From DAOUMF01 sp034411955 (GTDB taxonomy: Bacteria; Chloroflexota; Dehalococcoidia; SM23-28-2; RBG-16-64-32), in the NCBI GenBank assembly GCA_034411955.1, contig DAOUMF010000107.1:1-8182 (forward strand): a stretch of DNA of 8,182 nt, written 5' to 3'. Positions 6,095 through 8,182 of the stretch are shown here, piece by piece (the first letter of the stretch is position 1; each line of letters opens with the position of its first letter). Below the pieces are notes generated by a model, which was given only the letters and a program-made list of their open reading frames with translations, ran no database searches and was not told the origin of the DNA. The position numbers were made by a program, and so were the translations under genes.

Positions 6095-6886
6095 CTAGCC
6101 GCGATGGAAGTCGGGCTGCCGCTTATCCAGGAAGGCGTCTACGGCCTCCTTGAAGGCGGGCCGCTCCGTGGCGGCGGCGAACTCCACGTCCTCCCGCTTG
6201 AGCACCTCTTCCAGGCTCGTCTCGGCGAGATGGGCCCAGGCCATGCTCTTGATGACCTTGAGGGACTCGCTGGGGTTGAAGGCGATCTCCGCCGCCGTCT
6301 CCACGGCGACGTCCATGAGCTGCTCGTGGGGAACGACCCGATTGACGAGGCCGATGTGGCCCGCTTCGGCGGCATCGATGATGCGCCCCGAGAGCATCAG
6401 CTCCAGGGCCTGGGTGATGCCGACGATGTGCCCCAGGAGACGGGTGCTGGCCAGCTCCGGCAGGACCCCGACCCGCACGAAGCGCATGGACAGGCGGGCC
6501 TGGTCGGAGGCGATGCGTACGTCGCAGGGGAGGGTCATCGTGAGCCCCACGCCGATAGAGAGGCCGTTGATGGCGCAGATTATGGGCTTGGAGCGCTGGA
6601 TGAAATGGACCCAGTTCTCCTCCTCCCTCTGGCGCTGGCGCTCCTCACCGCGTTCCCGCGCCTGGATGTCTCTGTCCCAGCCCTTGATGTCGGCGCCGGC
6701 GCAGAAGGCGCGGCCGCTCCCCGTGAGGATCACGGCCCCAACGCCGGGGTCGGAGTTGAAGGTCTCGATGGCCTCTCGCACCTCGCGGAACATCGCATCG
6801 CTGAAGACGTTCAGACGGTCCGGCTTGTTGAAGGTGATTATGCCGACGCGATCGCGCTGGTCGGTGAGGACGTACTCGTAGGGCAT
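6095..6886 (-). CDS. Crotonase-superfamily protein (enoyl-CoA hydratase/isomerase-like), classical hydratase glutamates absent
   Basis: The 263-aa product has the crotonase fold that binds acyl-CoA. The first oxyanion-hole motif is FCAGADIKG (61-69) and the second is INGLSIGVGL (106-115). In rat enoyl-CoA hydratase the catalytic Glu residues lie in CELAMMCD and GQPEILIG; by hand alignment they fall on T116 and F136 here, so neither is kept. An acidic residue does occur at E144 in VLPELAST. That corresponds to the catalytic Glu of delta3,delta2-enoyl-CoA isomerases of the PEGCSS type. An isomerase or other crotonase reaction is therefore more likely than plain hydration. Residues 72-92 are a highly charged insert rich in Arg, Glu and Gln. 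The start ATG 6886 has GGAGG 6 bases upstream. It is the first gene of the minus cluster and has its own promoter. Confidence 0.88.
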   Translation of the reverse strand: MPYEYVLTDQRDRVGIITFNKPDRLNVFSDAMFREVREAIETFNSDPGVGAVILTGSGRAFCAGADIKGWDRDIQARERGEERQRQREEENWVHFIQRSKPIICAINGLSIGVGLTMTLPCDVRIASDQARLSMRFVRVGVLPELASTRLLGHIVGITQALELMLSGRIIDAAEAGHIGLVNRVVPHEQLMDVAVETAAEIAFNPSESLKVIKSMAWAHLAETSLEEVLKREDVEFAAATERPAFKEAVDAFLDKRQPDFHRG

Positions 6887-6892
6887 GACTTA

Positions 6893-6897
6893 CCTCC
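6893..6897 (-). promoter_or_regulatory. Strong ribosome binding site of the crotonase gene
   Basis: GGAGG on the minus strand lies six bases before ATG 6886. It supports that start and a conventional leadered mRNA, in contrast to the divergent gene. Confidence 0.75.
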
Positions 6898-6926
6898 GCT
6901 GTCTGTTGGCTGCCTCCGGCGGCGCG

Positions 6927-6932
6927 ATTATA
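6927..6932 (-). promoter_or_regulatory. Extended -10 promoter of the crotonase-folC-fabF-galE cluster
   Basis: On the minus strand, TGCTATAAT gives a perfect TATAAT (6932 to 6927) with the extended TGn motif directly before it. No good -35 is seen, as is common for extended -10 promoters. The start site is expected near 6920, leaving a leader of about 34 nt that contains the GGAGG. Confidence 0.68.
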
Positions 6933-6967
6933 GCACCGGATGCCTGCCACCTCTAGGCGTGCGCTCC

Positions 6968-6973
6968 TATAAT
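6968..6973 (+). promoter_or_regulatory. Perfect -10 (TATAAT) of the DUF1122-like gene, leaderless geometry
   Basis: TATAAT at 6968-6973 is followed by GGGGCT and then GTG at 6980, seven bases after the -10. The expected transcript start falls on the start codon. The sequence closely resembles the thpR arrangement at 425-438. No Shine-Dalgarno sequence is present and the -35 region (6945-6950, TGCCAC) is poor. Confidence 0.6.
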
Positions 6974-6979
6974 GGGGCT

Positions 6980-7738
6980 GTGCCGGAGCCACCTCTGCCC
7001 ATTCACACCCAAGACAGGCGCCGTCTGGACGCCCTGCTCTCCCGCACCTGGGCCCTCGCCGAGGAGAAGACTCATCCGCTGGGCCGGCTTCAGGGCCTCT
7101 CGCTGGGCCGCTACCGGCTGCTCGCCCTGCTGGGGCCCAAGAACGGCGTCGGCGCCCGCTACTTCCAGCTCCTCCTCGTCGACTCCGCCGGTCGCCTGAC
7201 CGAGGAGGCGGTGGCCTTCGGCCTGCACAACTCGGGGCCCTACCCCGGCTACAACTGGGCGGAGGTCATCCGCTACGAGCCGTCACCGCGGTTCGGCGAC
7301 GAGGCGGCTGACCTGCGGGCGGCAAAGCTGGAGGAGCCGCTGTTCCGGGCGCTGTCCGATCTGGTGCCCGCCGGCGGCCACCTGATGGCGGAGTACGAAT
7401 CCCCCGCCCAGAAGGAGAGCGAGCGCATCCTGAGCCTGGGCTACCCTCCGGTGGCCTCGCCCCTGGGTCTCCTCCTGTTCCGGGTGGGTTGCCGCTCCTT
7501 CCGCGACTGGTACATCTCTGAGGGAGGCCGCGAGGGGCCGCGCAAGCTTCAGGGCTTCAAGCCGTTGAACGAGGCGCTGGCCAGGGAGAGGACGGAGGCG
7601 CTGCGGCGAGAGGTGGAGGCATGCCTGGCCGGGCCGGAAAGCCCTCAGCACGGCTCCTACGGCCGTACCGCCCGCCGCCTGGCGAAGACGGTGCTGGAAG
7701 CGCTGGAGGGGCGACCGGAGGGCGCGGCCTCGCCTTGA
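6980..7738 (+). CDS. Conserved hypothetical protein, DUF1122-like
   Basis: The 252-aa product is soluble, with no signal peptide or membrane segment. Its middle and C-terminal part carries GGHLMAEYES (132-141), then LGYPPVASPLG (153-163), FRDWYISEGGREG (174-186) and KLQGFKP (189-195). This G-x-L-x-x-E-Y-E, P-P-x-x-S-x-L-G, D-W-Y-x-x-E-G, K-L-Q order is what I recall for DUF1122, a family of archaeal and bacterial proteins of unknown function. The recall is from memory, so the assignment is moderate. The N-terminal third is rich in Arg and Leu and the last 55 residues form a charged, probably helical tail. The start GTG 6980 is chosen because it sits seven bases after a perfect TATAAT. The open frame continues upstream across the antisense of two other genes, but that extension has no support. 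The stop TGA overlaps the -35 of the next promoter. Confidence 0.72.
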   Translation: MPEPPLPIHTQDRRRLDALLSRTWALAEEKTHPLGRLQGLSLGRYRLLALLGPKNGVGARYFQLLLVDSAGRLTEEAVAFGLHNSGPYPGYNWAEVIRYEPSPRFGDEAADLRAAKLEEPLFRALSDLVPAGGHLMAEYESPAQKESERILSLGYPPVASPLGLLLFRVGCRSFRDWYISEGGREGPRKLQGFKPLNEALARERTEALRREVEACLAGPESPQHGSYGRTARRLAKTVLEALEGRPEGAASP

Positions 7739-7763
7739 CACCCTGGAGTCGCCCCCGTAACAT
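7735..7763 (+). promoter_or_regulatory. Promoter for the FBP aldolase/phosphatase gene, overlapping the upstream stop codon
   Basis: A perfect -35 TTGACA (7735-7740) overlaps the TGA stop of the preceding gene (7736-7738). After exactly 17 bp comes TAACAT (7758-7763), matching four of six -10 positions including T1, A2 and T6. A start near 7770 gives a leader of about 106 nt before GTG 7876. Confidence 0.6.
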
Positions 7764-7789
7764 GAGCGTCGGCGACCCGTCTATATACC

Positions 7790-7814
7790 GCCGCGATAGC
7801 GTCTCGATCGCGGC
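7790..7814 (+). promoter_or_regulatory. Hairpin in the leader of the FBP aldolase/phosphatase gene
   Basis: An 8-bp perfect stem, GCCGCGAT (7790-7797) with ATCGCGGC (7807-7814), closes a 9-nt loop. It lies in the untranslated stretch at about 7770-7875. No T-run follows, so it is not an intrinsic terminator. No known riboswitch consensus was recognised. A role in mRNA stability or control is only possible. Confidence 0.35.
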
Positions 7815-7863
7815 TACGGAGGGCGGCTCTCGATCCCTGATCTATGCGGTGTCCTAGCGCATT

Positions 7864-7869
7864 GGAGGT
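7864..7869 (+). promoter_or_regulatory. Strong ribosome binding site of the FBPA/P gene
   Basis: GGAGGT sits six bases before GTG 7876 and fixes that codon as the start. The next in-frame codon is also a Val codon (GTT) and is not a usual initiator. Confidence 0.78.
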
Positions 7870-7875
7870 GTCTGC

Positions 7876-8182
7876 GTGGTTACCATAAGCGTCATCAAGG
7901 CTGACATCGGCGGCTACGTCGGCCACTCATCTTCGCACCCTGAGATCCTCGATCTCGGCCGCGAGGAGATGGAGCGGGCGAAGCAGCGCGGTCTCCTCGT
8001 CGATCATCACGTCAGCCACTGCGGCGACGACATGTTCCTCATCATGACCCACGAGCGGGGCGAGAACAACGAGGAGATCCACAAGCTGGCCTGGGACACC
8101 TTCCAGAAGGGCACCGAACTGGCCAAGAAGCTGAAGCTGTACGGCGCTGGGCAGGACCTCATCGCCGACGCCTTCTCCGGCA
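7876..8182 (+). CDS. fbp: Fructose-1,6-bisphosphate aldolase/phosphatase (archaeal-type class V FBPase), partial
   Basis: The first 102 codons of a gene cut by the window end; family members are usually about 360-400 aa. The N-terminus follows the archaeal bifunctional FBPA/P closely: TISVIKADIGG at 3-13, VGHSSSHPE at 15-23, HCGDDM at 48-53, IMTHERGE at 56-63 and LYGAGQDL at 88-95. D10, H17, D51, D52 and Q93 fall where the Sulfolobus enzyme has its Mg2+ ligands and phosphate-site residues. The enzyme makes fructose-6-phosphate from triose phosphates in one active site and serves one-way gluconeogenesis. It is known from most archaea and deep-branching bacteria. The start GTG 7876 has GGAGGT (7864-7869) six bases upstream. 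The aldolase Lys and Tyr lie beyond the window, so bifunctionality is inferred from family. Confidence 0.93.
   Translation, partial: MVTISVIKADIGGYVGHSSSHPEILDLGREEMERAKQRGLLVDHHVSHCGDDMFLIMTHERGENNEEIHKLAWDTFQKGTELAKKLKLYGAGQDLIADAFSG

Noticed and set aside
5954..6979. Long plus-strand open frame continuing upstream of the DUF1122-like gene
   Set aside because: It is antisense to folC and the crotonase gene, both with strong family motifs. The frame stays open because of high GC, and the real start at GTG 6980 has its own -10.
7762..7857. 31-codon frame in the FBPA/P leader as a possible leader peptide
   Set aside because: Its ATG lies inside the -10 element, before the expected transcript start, and it has no ribosome binding site.
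1..8182. Mobile element, toxin-antitoxin, defence island or secondary-metabolite cluster
   Set aside because: No transposase, integrase, terminal repeats, nuclease or helicase motifs, CRISPR repeats or multidomain synthases are seen. FabF alone is primary metabolism.

Overview
The window is GC-rich bacterial DNA with densely packed genes on both strands. The gene set suggests a deep-branching bacterium, and Chloroflexota (Dehalococcoidia-like) is my best guess. The basis is the high GC, an archaeal-type fructose-1,6-bisphosphate aldolase/phosphatase (FBPA/P), a DUF1122-like protein, and several promoters placed so that translation would start at or next to the transcript end. This assignment is inference, because there is no rRNA or other phylogenetic marker here.

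Layout. A plus-strand gene tail (1-147, amidohydrolase-like) ends at the left. Next is a gene-free stretch of about 290 bp, which I read as a stand-alone transcription unit. It has a near-consensus promoter (TTGACA, 18 bp, extended TATTAT), about 178 nt of foldable sequence and a strong Rho-independent terminator at 359-399. After that come thpR (RNA 2',3'-cyclic phosphodiesterase) and a translationally coupled four-helix membrane protein. These two converge on a secreted CAP/SCP-domain protein on the minus strand, and the two stop codons share one CTAG. A minus-strand cluster follows, read right to left: a crotonase-family protein, folC, fabF and galE, with gaps of 17, 33 and 49 bp. It starts from an extended -10 promoter at about 6927. 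From the same short intergenic region a divergent promoter drives a DUF1122-like protein on the plus strand. Finally, FBPA/P begins at 7876 behind its own promoter and structured leader, and is cut by the window end.

Function. The minus cluster combines lipid or acyl-CoA metabolism (FabF, crotonase), folate polyglutamylation (FolC) and nucleotide-sugar supply (GalE). It looks like a housekeeping operon rather than a dedicated pathway. FBPA/P supplies gluconeogenesis, and ThpR acts on RNA 2',3'-cyclic phosphate ends.

I see no mobile element, CRISPR array, tRNA, rRNA, toxin-antitoxin pair or defence system. The best candidate for something undescribed is the small RNA unit at about 222-399. 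Next are the recurrent leaderless start geometry and the crotonase protein that lacks both classical hydratase glutamates.
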